Source: Lysobacterales bacterium
GTDB lineage: Bacteria; Pseudomonadota; Gammaproteobacteria; Xanthomonadales; Rhodanobacteraceae
DNA: 64,000 nt
NCBI GenBank assembly: GCA_015655335.1
Contig: JAATFF010000089.1
Span: 31,240-95,239, forward strand
Direction: 5' to 3'
Shown: piece after piece, positions 27,270 to 38,177 of the stretch
Layout: the number at the start of each line of letters is the position of its first letter
Position numbering within the stretch: the stretch's first letter is position 1
Made by a program: the position numbers and the translations under genes
Notes under the pieces: generated by a model
What the model saw: only the letters and a program-made list of their open reading frames with translations
Databases searched by the model: none
Told to the model about the DNA's origin: nothing

Positions 27270-30200
27270 TCATTGCAGACCTGCCGTCTGATCGATTACA
27301 GACGCTTCCAACCGCAAAGCGCGCTTCAATGCTGTAGCCATCGCAGCCTTGGTGAATGAGCGTCTGATAAAACTTTTTCCGCCCTCTGAAACTTTAATCC
27401 AATAGTTATCATCTCGAAGTATGTCGACCATGCTGGCGGCAATCTGCTCGGGTTGATCAAAAACAGGAATATATTTTTCAAGATCCAGCAACCCTTGCGC
27501 ACCCGCCGAAGTAGTCACCAATGGCGTGCCTCGCTGCATCGCTTCAAGCACTTTGAGCTTGACTCCCGCACCAAAACGAAGTGGAGCCACAACCACCCTG
27601 GCATTGCGGTACATGGTTGCCAGGTTCGCGTCACTGACATAGCCATGAACTTCAACGCCCGGACCTGATAGCGCCTTTACGACATCGGTAGGATTTGACC
27701 CAACTAAATGTACGGTCACGTCTGGGTACGACTTACGAACAAGCGGCATGACATCCGTCATCAACCAGCATGCAGCGTCGACATTCGGCGGGTGGGCAAA
27801 TCCTGCCACAAACAAGATGTCAGCTCGCTCTGCGAGATTATCTGCAGCATCTTCTTCTACGCTATCAAAGCAATACAGAGGTACGGCTACCGCATCGACA
27901 TCGGGCGCCAGGCGTCTGACCTCTGCAGCTTCTTCTTCTGATGGATAGAATACCGTATTACTTTGACTCCACAGATAGCGCTCAATTTTCTCGATCGCAT
28001 CAGCTTCCTTGAGACAAGACGCATCACCCGTCACAGCCGCCTGCCTGCGAAGCCGCATGAAATGAAGGTCCACTCCAAAGTAGCTGATGTAAGCACTTGT
28101 ACGCCGCCGCAGCAGATCAATGTAATTGATCGCAATATGCGGGCGGCTCAAAAGAACGCATTCGATGTCTTTGCCACGCTCGGCAATAAACTCCTCAAAC
28201 GCTCCATTCCATCGATTGCCATAGATCACCTCGACACCCATTGCCTGTAAAGGCGCCGAGTACGAAGGATCCCGCCGCAAATTATCAGGCCAGAAAATAA
28301 CTTTCTTGCCCATATTGATCAGCTGCTGCATGAACTGAACCATCACGCGAGATCCGGCATCACGGTCCGGCTGCGGCACATAATGATCGATGACAAGAAC
28401 AGTCCCGGTATAGAGTCGACGTTCCCTGGCACGAGAGACGGACTTGGCGTTCGGCAAATGATGTTTCGACAACGTCTCCGCCCAGCGCTCGTGGAAACGC
28501 TGGCGATTTGAAACCTGATGCGCCTTTACACCAGCCGTCTCATCCGTGCCGTGCGATATACCCTCATAATGGACCACCACTGAGAACGGCGTATAAAAAA
28601 CCCGCTTCCCGGCCTCCCGAACCTTGAATGCCAAATCTGTATCTTCGTAATAAGCGGGGATGTATCGCTCATCAAATCGATCAAGTTTTTCGAACAACGC
28701 CAGCGGAATCAGCAGGGACGCTCCCGAGCAATAGTCGACCTCACGCACGTAGTTATATTCAGGATCCTCCGGATTCTGGAGCCGACCGTAATTCCAGCCG
28801 CATGCGTCATCCCAAATGATGCCACCGGCTTCTTGCAAGCGCCCGTCGGGATAAACCAATTTGGATCCGACCAATCCGCAATCCGGGAAGCGCTTGAAGA
28901 TGTCCAGCATGGCATCCAGCCATCCCATCGTCACCTCCGTGTCGTTGTTCAAAAGATAGAGGTACTTCCCCTTGATGAGCGTCGATGCCCTATTGCAGGA
29001 ACGTAAGAATCCGAGATTCTCCGGATTCTGCTCGTAACGCAAACCTGGTACTGATGCAAGCAAATGCATGGATGCGTCACCCGATGCATCCTCGATCACC
29101 AGAACCTCAAAAGGAACCAATGGTTGATGGCTCATAATGGAATGCAAGCAATTAACCGTATACCCCAGCTGGCCATACGCGGGTATGACGATACTTACCA
29201 GCGGCTCCATGAAGGTTGGGAATGACAAGTCCATCAGCCTGATTTTCGGATCAACAGCGCTTATTTTTTTGAGCATTGGCGATGCGTCCGGGGTGTCGCG
29301 ACGCCCTGCCATGCGTTGCTTCACGCTCTGCCTAACGGAAGCAAAGTCGCCTCTAAGCATTCGTGCCACAAGCCGCAATGGCCTGGTGACGCGCCACGAG
29401 TGAGACCGGACAATTGTTTGCAATTGATCGCGCGTCGAATTCAATTCGAGTTCCATCTCCCCCATGTTCTGGGTAAGCCTTCTGTTGAGTAATTCCTTGT
29501 CATGAAACTGTGCAAGCAAGTCGTTCATCGCGCCTTCGAATTCAGCGATTTTCGCCTTGTTCCTTGCAGGTCCGCGCAATGGATTCAGCTCCGTACATTC
29601 GCCTTGGAGTACCTCTCCCAATTGATGGCGGACGTAGTCGATCTCACCCGTAACATCCTTGATATAGGCACGAAGCCGCTTTAGCTCCTCACCACCCTCT
29701 GTCGTCAGACGCACCCGCCTTTCGTTCTCTTCCTTCAGGGCCGCATAGCGCCGAAGGAGATCCATATGCTCATCATTGGTCTTCGTCGCCCACTGCGCAA
29801 CCCTTTCGTGCTCCTCCACCAGGCTCACATAGCGCGCACTGATACTCGTAAGCTCCTCGTCGGTTTTCTGGGCCCAACTCGCGACTTCGCGATGGTGCGT
29901 GTAAAGATCCTCTATCTCCGAAAAGAACACTGATGAATGAAGGATTGGTATGTGCACATCAGCCGCAGCAGCAATAGCGACAAAATAAACCGGATCCGTC
30001 AGATCCGGAGTTCGTTGCTCCACACCCTTCATCGTATCCGTAAAGGCTTCCAAGAAACTTTCTGGGTCAACGGATTCAATCGCCGTCAGTGCAGAGCCAA
30101 CCGCCAACCTCTGGCCAAAATAACGTCGCTGCTCAAAGCGCGAGCGCAACAGAGCCTCGAACTCACCGAAATCAAGCTCCTTCACGTGAAACTCGTTGTG

Positions 30201-30635
30201 ATACCCCGCCTTTTCGGAATAAACAACGCGATTAGGTGAAGAAATAACCAGAACACCGTCGGGTTTAAGCACACGGCGTATTTCATCGATCATTTCCTGA
30301 TGCTTGTCGTGATGCTCAATCGTTTCGAATGAGACAACAACGTCGAACGAATTGTCCGGAAGCGGTATGGATGCCGCGTTTCCCACTTGAAATTCGAGGC
30401 CCGGGACGCTGGCGTATGCCTCCTTTGCATGGAGAACCGCTTCAGCAGAAACATCCACGCCGATCACCGAAGCCGCATCACGTGCCAACATCGCGCTGCC
30501 ATAGCCTTCGCCACACGCTATATCCAATACCGCTCGGCCTTTGACAAGGCCGCGACACCACGCGTAACGATGAAAATGCTCGTGCCGAATAACGCCATCA
30601 AGCGACGGAAGGAAACGCTCACCGGTAAATTCCAT
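27270..30635 (-). CDS. Methyltransferase-coiled-coil-GT2-GT4 fusion protein
   Basis: A 1121-residue multidomain protein. Residues 1-180 are a SAM methyltransferase ([40 protein letters not shown]). Residues about 235-430 are charged and heptad-like ([31 protein letters not shown]), consistent with a long coiled coil. Residues about 475-740 are a GT2 domain ([32 protein letters not shown]). Residues about 765-1110 are a GT4-like domain ([31 protein letters not shown]). It starts four bases after the wzt stop, so it belongs to the wzm-wzt operon. By analogy with WbdD-type terminators it may methylate chain ends and set length through the coiled coil, while adding sugars itself. Confidence 0.88.
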   Translation of the reverse strand: MEFTGERFLPSLDGVIRHEHFHRYAWCRGLVKGRAVLDIACGEGYGSAMLARDAASVIGVDVSAEAVLHAKEAYASVPGLEFQVGNAASIPLPDNSFDVVVSFETIEHHDKHQEMIDEIRRVLKPDGVLVISSPNRVVYSEKAGYHNEFHVKELDFGEFEALLRSRFEQRRYFGQRLAVGSALTAIESVDPESFLEAFTDTMKGVEQRTPDLTDPVYFVAIAAAADVHIPILHSSVFFSEIEDLYTHHREVASWAQKTDEELTSISARYVSLVEEHERVAQWATKTNDEHMDLLRRYAALKEENERRVRLTTEGGEELKRLRAYIKDVTGEIDYVRHQLGEVLQGECTELNPLRGPARNKAKIAEFEGAMNDLLAQFHDKELLNRRLTQNMGEMELELNSTRDQLQTIVRSHSWRVTRPLRLVARMLRGDFASVRQSVKQRMAGRRDTPDASPMLKKISAVDPKIRLMDLSFPTFMEPLVSIVIPAYGQLGYTVNCLHSIMSHQPLVPFEVLVIEDASGDASMHLLASVPGLRYEQNPENLGFLRSCNRASTLIKGKYLYLLNNDTEVTMGWLDAMLDIFKRFPDCGLVGSKLVYPDGRLQEAGGIIWDDACGWNYGRLQNPEDPEYNYVREVDYCSGASLLIPLALFEKLDRFDERYIPAYYEDTDLAFKVREAGKRVFYTPFSVVVHYEGISHGTDETAGVKAHQVSNRQRFHERWAETLSKHHLPNAKSVSRARERRLYTGTVLVIDHYVPQPDRDAGSRVMVQFMQQLINMGKKVIFWPDNLRRDPSYSAPLQAMGVEVIYGNRWNGAFEEFIAERGKDIECVLLSRPHIAINYIDLLRRRTSAYISYFGVDLHFMRLRRQAAVTGDASCLKEADAIEKIERYLWSQSNTVFYPSEEEAAEVRRLAPDVDAVAVPLYCFDSVEEDAADNLAERADILFVAGFAHPPNVDAACWLMTDVMPLVRKSYPDVTVHLVGSNPTDVVKALSGPGVEVHGYVSDANLATMYRNARVVVAPLRFGAGVKLKVLEAMQRGTPLVTTSAGAQGLLDLEKYIPVFDQPEQIAASMVDILRDDNYWIKVSEGGKSFIRRSFTKAAMATALKRALRLEASVIDQTAGLQ

Positions 30636-30639
30636 GCTC

Positions 30640-32049
30640 TTAGGCCCCCGACTGAAGGATTTCTATCGAGTGCATGGGAATTCCCACCAAACCGTGCCGC
30701 ATAGTGCTCTCGCTTGCCTTGAAAATAAGTGCGTCGTGGATCCAATGCTGATGCGTGTGGTCGTCCTGCGACCCACTAGCCAATGCAACGTCAATTGAAT
30801 AATCGCCCGATGGCAGTATGGGCATTCTGAACTGAAATCTTGCCTGTAATCGAGCTCCAGCATTGGCGCTGACGGGTTGCTCGCGATACGTCAAATAGGA
30901 ATTGTCTCCAAACAGGCGTTGACCAAGCCTGTCTTTCACGTAAAACCCGAAAATCGGCGCATTCAACGACCGGAGAACGGAAGCCTCGATCTCCAGGCTT
31001 ACCGCCTCTCCGCCGAGCACCATGTTGCAAGATTTACCATCCTCGCCAAGGATTCGCACATCCGTGATGCTGGCAGCCCCGGCGCCGAATTCACTGCCAT
31101 GCTTCTCAGGGTCGAAGTCGAAAACTTCAATCTTGTTGTTCTGCAAGAGCTTGACACGCGTATCAACCACGTCTCGGGGAATTTCCCCACTACTGCGTCC
31201 CACCCCCTCGACCACGAGTGATTCGTTCGCCGAGGCACTGGCATCGGTCAACTTGATCGCTACCGTGTCACCCAACACGGTGCGATCGGCAACATGCTGT
31301 GCCGCAAGATAATGTTCAACAACACCTCGCGTGGCCCCATCAAGCATGAGACGCCCACCGTCCAGCCAAATAGCGCGATCGCACAAATTGGTAACAGCAA
31401 CTGTATCGTGGCTGACAAACAAGAGAGTACCTCTGCGCTGAAATTCACGCATAAAGCGCATACATTTCTGAGTAAAGCGCACGTCGCCAACGCTGAGCGC
31501 CTCATCAATAACCAACGTATCCGCATCGACATGCGCAGCGATGGCAAAGGCCAACCGCACATACATGCCGCTCGAATACGTCTTTACAGGCTGTTTGATA
31601 AAGTCGCCGATGTCGGCAAATGCCAGGATCGAATCGAAACGTTTGCGCAGCTCATTTTCTGGGATGCCATACAGCAGCCCACTAAGGTATACATTCTCTT
31701 CACCGGTAAATTCCGGATTGAATCCCGCTCCAAGCTCAAGCAACGCGGCAATACGCCCACTTGTCTTGAGACTTCCTTCACTGGGATGCAGCGTGCCGCA
31801 AATCAACTGTAGCAATGTTGACTTGCCCGAACCGTTTCGCCCGATGATACCCACAGTCTCGCCACGCTTCACGTTGAAGCTTACGTTGCGCAGCGCCCAA
31901 AATTCTTCGTGATACGAGAGATCGTGCTTGCCAACGACATGCCCTAGCTTTGGCAGCAACATTTGCTTCAGGCGATCGGCAGGCTTGGCATAGATGTTGT
32001 ATTTCTTGCCCAACGAATCGACGGCAATGGTCAGATCTTCAGAGGACAT
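30640..32049 (-). CDS. wzt: Polysaccharide ABC transporter ATP-binding protein with C-terminal glycan-binding domain
   Basis: A 469-residue ATPase of the O-antigen/capsule exporter. The Walker A motif is GRNGSGKST (residues 70-78), the signature is [14 protein letters not shown] and Walker B is [10 protein letters not shown]. After the ATPase (to about residue 250) comes an extension whose last part, FRFQ...[14 protein letters not shown] and HWIHDALIF, is the Wzt C-terminal beta-sandwich that recognises the modified end of the exported glycan. The ATG at 32049 was chosen over an in-frame codon 36 bp upstream because [17 protein letters not shown] fits the family. It overlaps wzm by 11 bp. Confidence 0.95.
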   Translation of the reverse strand: MSSEDLTIAVDSLGKKYNIYAKPADRLKQMLLPKLGHVVGKHDLSYHEEFWALRNVSFNVKRGETVGIIGRNGSGKSTLLQLICGTLHPSEGSLKTSGRIAALLELGAGFNPEFTGEENVYLSGLLYGIPENELRKRFDSILAFADIGDFIKQPVKTYSSGMYVRLAFAIAAHVDADTLVIDEALSVGDVRFTQKCMRFMREFQRRGTLLFVSHDTVAVTNLCDRAIWLDGGRLMLDGATRGVVEHYLAAQHVADRTVLGDTVAIKLTDASASANESLVVEGVGRSSGEIPRDVVDTRVKLLQNNKIEVFDFDPEKHGSEFGAGAASITDVRILGEDGKSCNMVLGGEAVSLEIEASVLRSLNAPIFGFYVKDRLGQRLFGDNSYLTYREQPVSANAGARLQARFQFRMPILPSGDYSIDVALASGSQDDHTHQHWIHDALIFKASESTMRHGLVGIPMHSIEILQSGA

Positions 32050-32863
32050 CGGCAAAACCCTTGCGTGTACGCTCGAACCAACCAAAGGCTAGCCACGCGA
32101 AAAAAAAAGCCACGAGAGTGTACAGTCCCAATCCCATCCAGTTTGGCTCACGCCCCCAAACCAGCACATCCCGCGAAGCATCCACGATCATCGTCAGAGG
32201 ATTCAGATAGAGAAGATTTCTGTATGGAGGCGGTATTAATTCTTGCGGATAGAAGATAGGCGCAAGGAACATGAGCATGGCAGTAACAATGCCCATGGCT
32301 TGTTTCAGGTCGCGCAAAAAAACTCCGAGCGAGCTAAGCAACCAGATCAATCCAGCCATGAAAGGTACAAAGGCGGCAACCACCAGAGGGAAATATACGA
32401 CTGTCCATGGAATCGATCCACGAACGCCGAGCGAGAAAATGAGCAGCACAATCGTCGAAATAAACAAATGAAACAGCGCCGAACCTAGCGTGCTCCATGA
32501 CAGCGTCTCAAGTGGAAAAACCACTTTCTTCACGAAATTGGTGTTCTCTACAATCAACGTGGGCGCGCGATTGGCGCATTCAGAAAACATGCTGTTTATA
32601 TTGAGCCCGGCAAAAAGTACGACCGCGAAGTCGAAATGCCCCGAAACTTGTGTACTCCATCGAGACTTGAAAATCAGCCCGAACACAAATGTGTATACCC
32701 CAAGCATCAGAAGGGGATTAAAAAAGGACCATAACAAACCAATGAATGATCCGCGATAACGCCCTACGACATCGCGGCGAGCCATTTGCACAATCAAATT
32801 GAAATGGCGCACAAGTGCCTGGTACGGGGAAAATGGATCGCGCAGGCTATAGGTTGAAATCAT
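32039..32863 (-). CDS. wzm: Polysaccharide ABC transporter permease
   Basis: A 274-residue ABC-2 type permease with about six membrane helices. The N-terminus YQALVRHFNLIVQMARRDVV and GRYRGSFIGLLWSFFNPLLM are typical of Wzm/KpsM-like O-antigen exporters. It moves the completed lipid-linked glycan across the inner membrane with Wzt. It is the first gene of a minus-strand operon continuing with wzt and the fusion glycosyltransferase. The 111-bp gap to metB upstream must carry the promoter or read-through. No wzx or wzy was found, so the main chain uses the ABC route. Confidence 0.95.
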   Translation of the reverse strand: MISTYSLRDPFSPYQALVRHFNLIVQMARRDVVGRYRGSFIGLLWSFFNPLLMLGVYTFVFGLIFKSRWSTQVSGHFDFAVVLFAGLNINSMFSECANRAPTLIVENTNFVKKVVFPLETLSWSTLGSALFHLFISTIVLLIFSLGVRGSIPWTVVYFPLVVAAFVPFMAGLIWLLSSLGVFLRDLKQAMGIVTAMLMFLAPIFYPQELIPPPYRNLLYLNPLTMIVDASRDVLVWGREPNWMGLGLYTLVAFFFAWLAFGWFERTRKGFADVL

Positions 32864-32974
32864 GCTTTCTTTGATGCGTCAGTGAAAAAAGGAATAGTCA
32901 TGCGCATGTTGTCTCCGAATGCACAAGCATTCCATGGTCGCGGGGATACCCGCCGATGATTTTATGCGTTCATC

Positions 32975-34153
32975 CTAGGCAAGTGCCGAAGCAAGTTCGT
33001 TCCTTAAATCATCGATATCCTCCACACCTACTGACAAACGAATAAGGCCATCACTGATACCTAGCCTCTTGCGATTAGCCGGAGGCACCGACGCATGGGT
33101 CATGATGGCCGGATGCTCGATAAGGCTCTCCACCCCGCCCAATGATTCGGCCAACGCAAACAACTCGCATCGCTCCAATACCTGCCGAGCCTTCTTCAAG
33201 CCACCCTTCACTTCCACGCTGATGATGCCGCCAAAACCATCCATCTGGCGCTTTGCGAGCGCGTGCTGGGGATGGCTCTTGAGTCCCGGGTAGATGACTC
33301 GCTCTACGGCAGAATGCTTTTCCAGCCACTTGGCCAAATCCAGCGCCGAGTCGCAATGCGCCTTCATCCTCAGATGAAGGGTCTTGAGGCCCCGCATGGC
33401 CAGGAAAGCATCAAATGGTCCGGCGACAGCGCCCACGGAGTTCTGCAGGAAACCCATGCGCTCAGCCAATTCGTCGGATCCGGCCACCACCATGCCGCCA
33501 ACCATGTCGGAGTGACCATTGAGATACTTGGTGGCCGAATGCAGGACTAGGTCGGCACCAAATTCAAGCGGGCGCTGAAGCATGGGCGAACAAAACGTAT
33601 TGTCGACCACCAAGATCAGGCCATGCTTCTTGGCGAAGGCGGCGACCCTGTTAAGGTCGACTAGCTTCAGCATGGGGTTGGTAGGCGTCTCCGCCCAGAT
33701 CATCCGGGTGTTTGGCTTCAAGGTAGCCTTGAGTGCGTGACTGTCGTTGAGATCCACGAAGCTAAAGTCCAACCCGGCGGAACGACGACGGACCCGCTCA
33801 AAAAGGCGGTAACTGCCACCATACAGATCATCCATCGCAATGACATGGCTGCCCGAGTCCAGCAAATCCAAAACGGTGGCTGCAGCGGCCAAGCCCGAGG
33901 CAAAGGCAAAGCCAGCCGCGCCGCCCTCTAGGGCTACGACACAACGCTCATACGCCATCCGCGTGGGATTCTGGGTGCGAGAGTATTCAAACCCCTTATG
34001 CTTGCCAGGGCTTTCCTGCACATAAGTGGAGGTCGCGTAGATCGGCGTCATGATGGCGCCAGTCGATGGGTCCGGAGACTGGCCCGCATGGATTGCCAGT
34101 GTCCCGCGCCCCAACGTTGTCTGCTTCTTGGCATTCCGCGTCACTTTGCTCAT
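32975..34153 (-). CDS. metB: Trans-sulfuration PLP enzyme (cystathionine gamma-synthase/lyase type)
   Basis: A 392-residue PLP enzyme of cysteine/methionine interconversion, acting on cystathionine or O-succinylhomoserine. The cofactor lysine lies in LHSATKYLNGHSDMVGG. YSRTQNPTR, ALEGGAAGFAFASGLAA and SLGGVESLIEHPAIMTHA are the diagnostic blocks. Sequence alone does not separate gamma-synthase from gamma-lyase; the symbol follows the gene that flanks the LPS locus in Xanthomonas. It marks the second boundary of the etfA-metB locus here. Polysaccharide genes continue beyond it. Confidence 0.9.
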   Translation of the reverse strand: MSKVTRNAKKQTTLGRGTLAIHAGQSPDPSTGAIMTPIYATSTYVQESPGKHKGFEYSRTQNPTRMAYERCVVALEGGAAGFAFASGLAAAATVLDLLDSGSHVIAMDDLYGGSYRLFERVRRRSAGLDFSFVDLNDSHALKATLKPNTRMIWAETPTNPMLKLVDLNRVAAFAKKHGLILVVDNTFCSPMLQRPLEFGADLVLHSATKYLNGHSDMVGGMVVAGSDELAERMGFLQNSVGAVAGPFDAFLAMRGLKTLHLRMKAHCDSALDLAKWLEKHSAVERVIYPGLKSHPQHALAKRQMDGFGGIISVEVKGGLKKARQVLERCELFALAESLGGVESLIEHPAIMTHASVPPANRKRLGISDGLIRLSVGVEDIDDLRNELASALA

Positions 34154-34540
34154 ACCCCGGGCACCCGCTTACCTTAAGTCAAACGACAATCTTACCTGCC
34201 AACAGGGCCAAACCGAGACCTCGCTGAATTGGGCTGGATCGGCATTCATACATTTGTAGCCAAACTGGCCCCCAGGAGCGATAGAAGAGCCGTTCTGGCC
34301 TCACCTCCCAACCTGAACGGGGGGGGCTTAGCCCACCCCTATCCCTTCGTAGACCATTGAAGAAATGGGCACGTTGTCACTAGATCAATGGCGAAAGTTA
34401 TCTTAGAGTGAAAACTGTCACGAAACTTACAAGAAGGGCGTGACTCACTAAATGCTTACTTAGGATTTCAAGACGACTGCGATCCAGGGGGATCACATTC
34501 AAGCCCACTTTCAAAAACTCGCATTCAGGACCCCCCTTGA
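34154..34540. other. Divergent intergenic region with no recognised gene
   Basis: About 390 bp between metB (-) and the small sulfotransferase (+). It has an 8-G run at 34319-34326 followed by a C-rich complement (around 34331-34339), which could fold into a short imperfect hairpin. No promoter hexamers stand out. Composition is more A+T-rich near the sulfotransferase start. Confidence 0.4.
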
Positions 34541-35326
34541 ATGAATAACAATTACATCCTGATCCACTACCACATCTTCAAGAATGCCGGCAGCAGCGTG
34601 GATACGAGCCTGCAGCATTCTTTTGGCGACCGCTGGGGCTCTTTCGAGGGACCGCACGCCCATGCCATTCAATCCAAGAAACAGCTGTCGGAGTTCATCG
34701 ACGCCAACAACAGCCTAGTTGCTATATCCAGCCATCTAGCGCGGCCGCCACTTCCACACGCCAACTGCCTGCCCGTGGTTTTTCTCCGGCACCCCCTGTT
34801 ACGCGCCTACTCTGTTTATAAATTCACGCGCTCAGACAGCTCACAGCCTTATTCGGATGTCGCCCAGGATCTGACCTTTTCCGATTACATCGCATGGGCA
34901 TTGAAGAAGGAGCAAGGAAGCATCGTCATCCGTGACTACCAGGTTGTGCATCTTTCAGACGCCTCGTGGCGCGGGGACAACATCCTGAAGACTGAAGCGA
35001 CCCCAGCTGATCTCGAACAAGCCTGCCAACTCCTCTCCGACTGGAGGGTCGCGGGGGTTGTTGAAGAATTTGAATTGTCGGCCAGTGTATTTCAAACTAT
35101 GTACGGCAAGCGATTGCCAGCACTGGAGTTTCTGCCAAGGTGGGAAAACGCCACCTGTAAGGAGATTGTTCCGGTAAGTGAACAGATCGATCGCCTTAGA
35201 AAGATGCTTGGCGAAGACCTTTATGCTGATTTCATGGGTGCCAACCAGTTGGATCTGGCGTTACATGCGCACGCCCGATCTATCCTCGGCAAAGCCGCAG
35301 AGCATTCTAGCTTGGCTGCCGCCTGA
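34541..35326 (+). CDS. Sulfotransferase family protein
   Basis: A 261-residue soluble protein with the sulfotransferase nucleotide sites: HYHIFKNAGSSVDTSL (residues 9-24, the 5'-phosphosulfate loop in its FKNAGSS form) and VVFLRHPLLRAYSVYKF (the 3'-phosphate motif). This pattern is that of carbohydrate sulfotransferase-like (Sulfotransfer_2) enzymes. The ATG follows AGGA at about 11 nt. It is a second, unrelated-looking sulfotransferase beside the membrane-anchored one at 14.8-16.1 kb; both would use PAPS from CysD/CysNC. The acceptor is probably a surface glycan, inferred from neighbours only. Confidence 0.78.
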   Translation: MNNNYILIHYHIFKNAGSSVDTSLQHSFGDRWGSFEGPHAHAIQSKKQLSEFIDANNSLVAISSHLARPPLPHANCLPVVFLRHPLLRAYSVYKFTRSDSSQPYSDVAQDLTFSDYIAWALKKEQGSIVIRDYQVVHLSDASWRGDNILKTEATPADLEQACQLLSDWRVAGVVEEFELSASVFQTMYGKRLPALEFLPRWENATCKEIVPVSEQIDRLRKMLGEDLYADFMGANQLDLALHAHARSILGKAAEHSSLAAA

Positions 35327-35360
35327 CTCGGCACAAAACTCAGTCCAGCCGCCGGAAGAT

Positions 35361-35594
35361 ATGGCGGCTGAAGAAGAAGTCACATATCGCTCGCGATTTC
35401 CGGTGCGGCTGGGTAAAAGCAGCTATTCGTTGCCCTTGTCGCTATCGCGCTTCAGCTCCCATCTGGATGTGAACTACGAGTGGCATGACAACGCACTCAT
35501 ATTCCACGTCTTCAACACGAAGCAAGAGGATTTCGTGGGCAGCAGTTGGCTGGATGCGAAGGTGGACATTGTTCGCCATACCCATCAGCGATAG
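35361..35594 (+). pseudogene. Orphan fragment resembling a Wzt C-terminal glycan-binding domain
   Basis: A 77-codon frame starting at ATG 35361, just after the sulfotransferase stop. It encodes RFPVRLGKSSYSLPLSLSRF, then VNYEWHDNALIFHVFN and FVGSSWLDAKVDIV. The order of blocks (short strand, xYSLxLSLS, then a W-x-DNALIF strand and a final strand) matches the end of Wzt C-terminal domains; compare [14 protein letters not shown] and HWIHDALIF in the complete Wzt at 30640-32049. The ATPase half is absent. Either this is the remains of a second wzt removed by rearrangement, or a free-standing domain. A GGAAG lies only 2 nt before the ATG, too close for good initiation. Confidence 0.6.
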
Positions 35595-35602
35595 CGCTGT
35601 GC

Positions 35603-36529
35603 TTATTCCGATGCCTCATACATCCAGCGCAGGGTATCCATTAAGGTATAGCGGGGTAAGGCTCCAACGCGAGCTTCCAGCAGCCCCGAGTCACCTTCAA
35701 GGTGACGTATCTCGTTATCGCGCACGAAAGCCGGATTGACTCTTACCTCTATTTCATAACCGGCTATGTCGGCCATCACGCGCAGCACCTCACGTAGGGA
35801 ATGGGCCTTGCCTGCACAAATATTGACCGTGTCATTCCCAACACCTGCAGTCTCAAGCAAACGGCGATAAGTCCATCCGACCGCTCGCACGTCCATGAAT
35901 TCGCGCCATACATCCAGGTTACCCAACTCGATATGGCGCTCATGCCGGCGAAAATGCCCAACTATTTTCGGCACTAGGAAGCGCGAATCCTGGCCGGCGC
36001 CGGTGTAATTGAACGGCCGGGCAAATGTCAGCGGCAGGCGATCAGACCAGGTTCTGGCCATGTACTCCATAGCCAACTTGCTTACCGCGTAATCGTTGGC
36101 AGGCCTCAGGGGTGATTGCTCATTGAGGCGGCTTGCCCCATCCACAGCGTTACCATAAACATGCGCGCTGCTCGCCAATACGACAACGGATGGCTCATGT
36201 TTCAGCGCAGCCAGCGCAGATAGCAAATGGCGCGTACCAACAATATTGGTGCGGTAGATGGCGTCAATATCATCGTGCGCCGCAAAAGCCACCGCGGCCA
36301 AGTGGATCACAGCATGCGGCTGAATTTCCGCAACAATATCCTTTACTGCTGCAGCGTCCAAAAGATCCACATGCTCCGTCGAGCCCCCCGCACTCTTCTC
36401 TCTAGACAAACCGAACACCGCATAGCCGACCGATTGCAGCTCGACGGCCACGTGGCGCCCGGTGAATCCGCTCAGGCCCGTAACGAGGACTCGCTTGGTC
36501 CCACCATCAGAAGGAGAAGCCATGCTCAT
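35603..36529 (-). CDS. rmd: GDP-6-deoxy-4-keto-D-mannose reductase (GDP-D-rhamnose synthase)
   Basis: A 308-residue short-chain dehydrogenase/epimerase that reduces the Gmd product to GDP-D-rhamnose. The nucleotide site is [15 protein letters not shown], the catalytic region SSAHVYGNA, with YAVSK as the YxxxK pair and [18 protein letters not shown] as the substrate loop typical of Rmd. It overlaps the 3' end of gmd by 23 bp, the usual partnership. A related reaction (GDP-talose or perosamine routes) cannot be excluded, but Rmd fits best. Confidence 0.85.
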   Translation of the reverse strand: MSMASPSDGGTKRVLVTGLSGFTGRHVAVELQSVGYAVFGLSREKSAGGSTEHVDLLDAAAVKDIVAEIQPHAVIHLAAVAFAAHDDIDAIYRTNIVGTRHLLSALAALKHEPSVVVLASSAHVYGNAVDGASRLNEQSPLRPANDYAVSKLAMEYMARTWSDRLPLTFARPFNYTGAGQDSRFLVPKIVGHFRRHERHIELGNLDVWREFMDVRAVGWTYRRLLETAGVGNDTVNICAGKAHSLREVLRVMADIAGYEIEVRVNPAFVRDNEIRHLEGDSGLLEARVGALPRYTLMDTLRWMYEASE

Positions 36530-37541
36530 TCCTATGCATATCGGCTTGAACCATCATTCGGCATAAGGACTCCAGCGGTGTTTGGGCAGCCCAATTCAAC
36601 TTCTCACGCGCCTTGCTCGCATCGCCAATCAGCAAATCCACCTCTGCCGGCCGATAATGACGCGGGTTTATGCGCACAAGCGTCTTGCCAGTGCGGGTAT
36701 CAACACCGCACTCATCCAGCCCTGTTCCCTGCCATGCGAGCTCGATATCCGCAGCAGCGAACGCGAGCTTAGCGAAATCGCGCACGGTCTCCGTGCGTTG
36801 CGTCGCCAGCACATAAGTATCGGCCTCATCCGCCTGCAACATCCGCCACATGCCCTCGACGTATTCCTTGGCATAGCCCCAATCACGCCTTGCATCAAGA
36901 TTCCCAAGTTCGAGCACATCAAGCTTGCCAAGCTTGATACGGGCGACGGTATCGGTAATTTTGCGAGTCACGAACTCGCGACCACGTAGCGGCGACTCGT
37001 GGTTGAACAAAATGCCGCTGGCACCAAACAATCCGTACGATTCACGGTAATTGACGGTGATCCAGTGAGCGTAGAGCTTGGCGACACCATAGGGGCTACG
37101 CGGATGAAAAGGGGTATCTTCGCTCTGCGGTACCGCATGCACTTTCCCGAACATTTCGGAAGTCGATGCTTGGTAATAACGGATGCTTATATCGACCGTC
37201 CGTATTGCCTCCAGCAAGTTCAAAGCCCCGACACCGGTAATCTGCGTTGTCGTCACCGGCTGCTCGAATGAGACACCCACGAAGCTTTGCGCGGCAAGAT
37301 TGTAAATCTCTCTGATCTGGTAACGATCAAGCAATCGGATAGCCGCCCCCATGTCGCTCAAATCGAACTCGACGAGCTCAAGATTCGGGTGACTGGAGAT
37401 GCCCAATTCATCAATACGCCAGAAATTGGTGGAGCTGGTGCGACGATAGCCACCTATCACGCGATAGCCTTTTTGCAACAAAAGCTCAGCCAAATAGGCA
37501 CCATCCTGACCCGTGATGCCCGTGATCAATACAGCCTTCAT
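36507..37541 (-). CDS. gmd: GDP-mannose 4,6-dehydratase
   Basis: A 344-residue enzyme converting GDP-D-mannose to GDP-4-keto-6-deoxy-D-mannose. The sequence has [19 protein letters not shown], the Gmd-specific [21 protein letters not shown] and the YGVAK catalytic pair. The ATG at 37541 (MKAVLITG) follows TTGGAG at a good distance; the frame is open further upstream without family similarity. GDP-mannose would come from ManC at 41.6 kb. The product can feed Rmd and possibly the DegT-type aminotransferase. Confidence 0.95.
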   Translation of the reverse strand: MKAVLITGITGQDGAYLAELLLQKGYRVIGGYRRTSSTNFWRIDELGISSHPNLELVEFDLSDMGAAIRLLDRYQIREIYNLAAQSFVGVSFEQPVTTTQITGVGALNLLEAIRTVDISIRYYQASTSEMFGKVHAVPQSEDTPFHPRSPYGVAKLYAHWITVNYRESYGLFGASGILFNHESPLRGREFVTRKITDTVARIKLGKLDVLELGNLDARRDWGYAKEYVEGMWRMLQADEADTYVLATQRTETVRDFAKLAFAAADIELAWQGTGLDECGVDTRTGKTLVRINPRHYRPAEVDLLIGDASKAREKLNWAAQTPLESLCRMMVQADMHRNEHGFSF

Positions 37542-38177
37542 GCATAACTCCAATATGGCATAGAGCGCGATTATACGTTCGCGATAGCAACTATTGAACT
37601 TTCCGGCACAAAGCAGCCATCGCGCCACGACAATCCGCATGAGGTCTCCCTTGCACACCAGGATTCCAGTCACCACGAATGTGCGGCATTGGAGATGCCT
37701 GTCACGTAGCCGCCTAACGGTGCCCTGCCAAGGTAGATCGTATCCGCCTTGCAAACTTAGGCCGCCAGACGACCGCTACAGGGTAAGCGCCAGCTGCCGC
37801 TCTTCGGCATCCCACGCCGCCTTGACGAAATGCTCCGTGGCGTCGCGGTAATGTTGCGCGACCACTGAAGGAGGATGCTTGGTTTCGATCCAGCACGGCG
37901 CCGCAGGATAGATGGAGGCTAGCGACGCGGCGGGGCCGCTAAGGATGATCCAGCACCGACAAAAAGATTTGTCGCCACCGTGAACGCAATCCATGCTGAA
38001 CAGAGGCCGACATAAGTACCTCTAACCGTTGACCTGCCGACGCCATACTGATCCATCGGCACCTACCGGCGGGGCCTACCCGCCCTTCGGCGCATAAGCA
38101 CGAACTCGACTCCTTACGGAGCTGCCTGCACTGCGCTGCCCTGTATGACAGAATAATGGACCACTTTGGAGTTATAC
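37542..38177. other. Divergent intergenic region between gmd and rmlB
   Basis: About 640 bp with no recognised gene. A minus-strand frame around 37776-37994 encodes PSVVAQHYRDATEHFVKAAW, which might be the remnant of a real protein, but no family is evident. Both flanking genes carry the same leader pattern TTGGAGTTAT(G/A)CATG at the start, suggesting shared or duplicated translation signals. Confidence 0.4.

Noticed and set aside
32975..34153. metB-type gene as part of the sulfation pathway
   Set aside because: It is a trans-sulfuration enzyme of amino acid metabolism and a known conserved flank of the LPS locus; it does not act on sulfate or PAPS.
34315..34345. G8 run with C-rich complement as an intrinsic terminator
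   Set aside because: The pairing is imperfect, no U tract follows, and it lies between divergent genes where no terminator is needed.
37776..37994. Minus-strand frame between gmd and rmlB as a gene
   Set aside because: No family similarity or ribosome binding site; kept only as a possible remnant in the intergenic entry.
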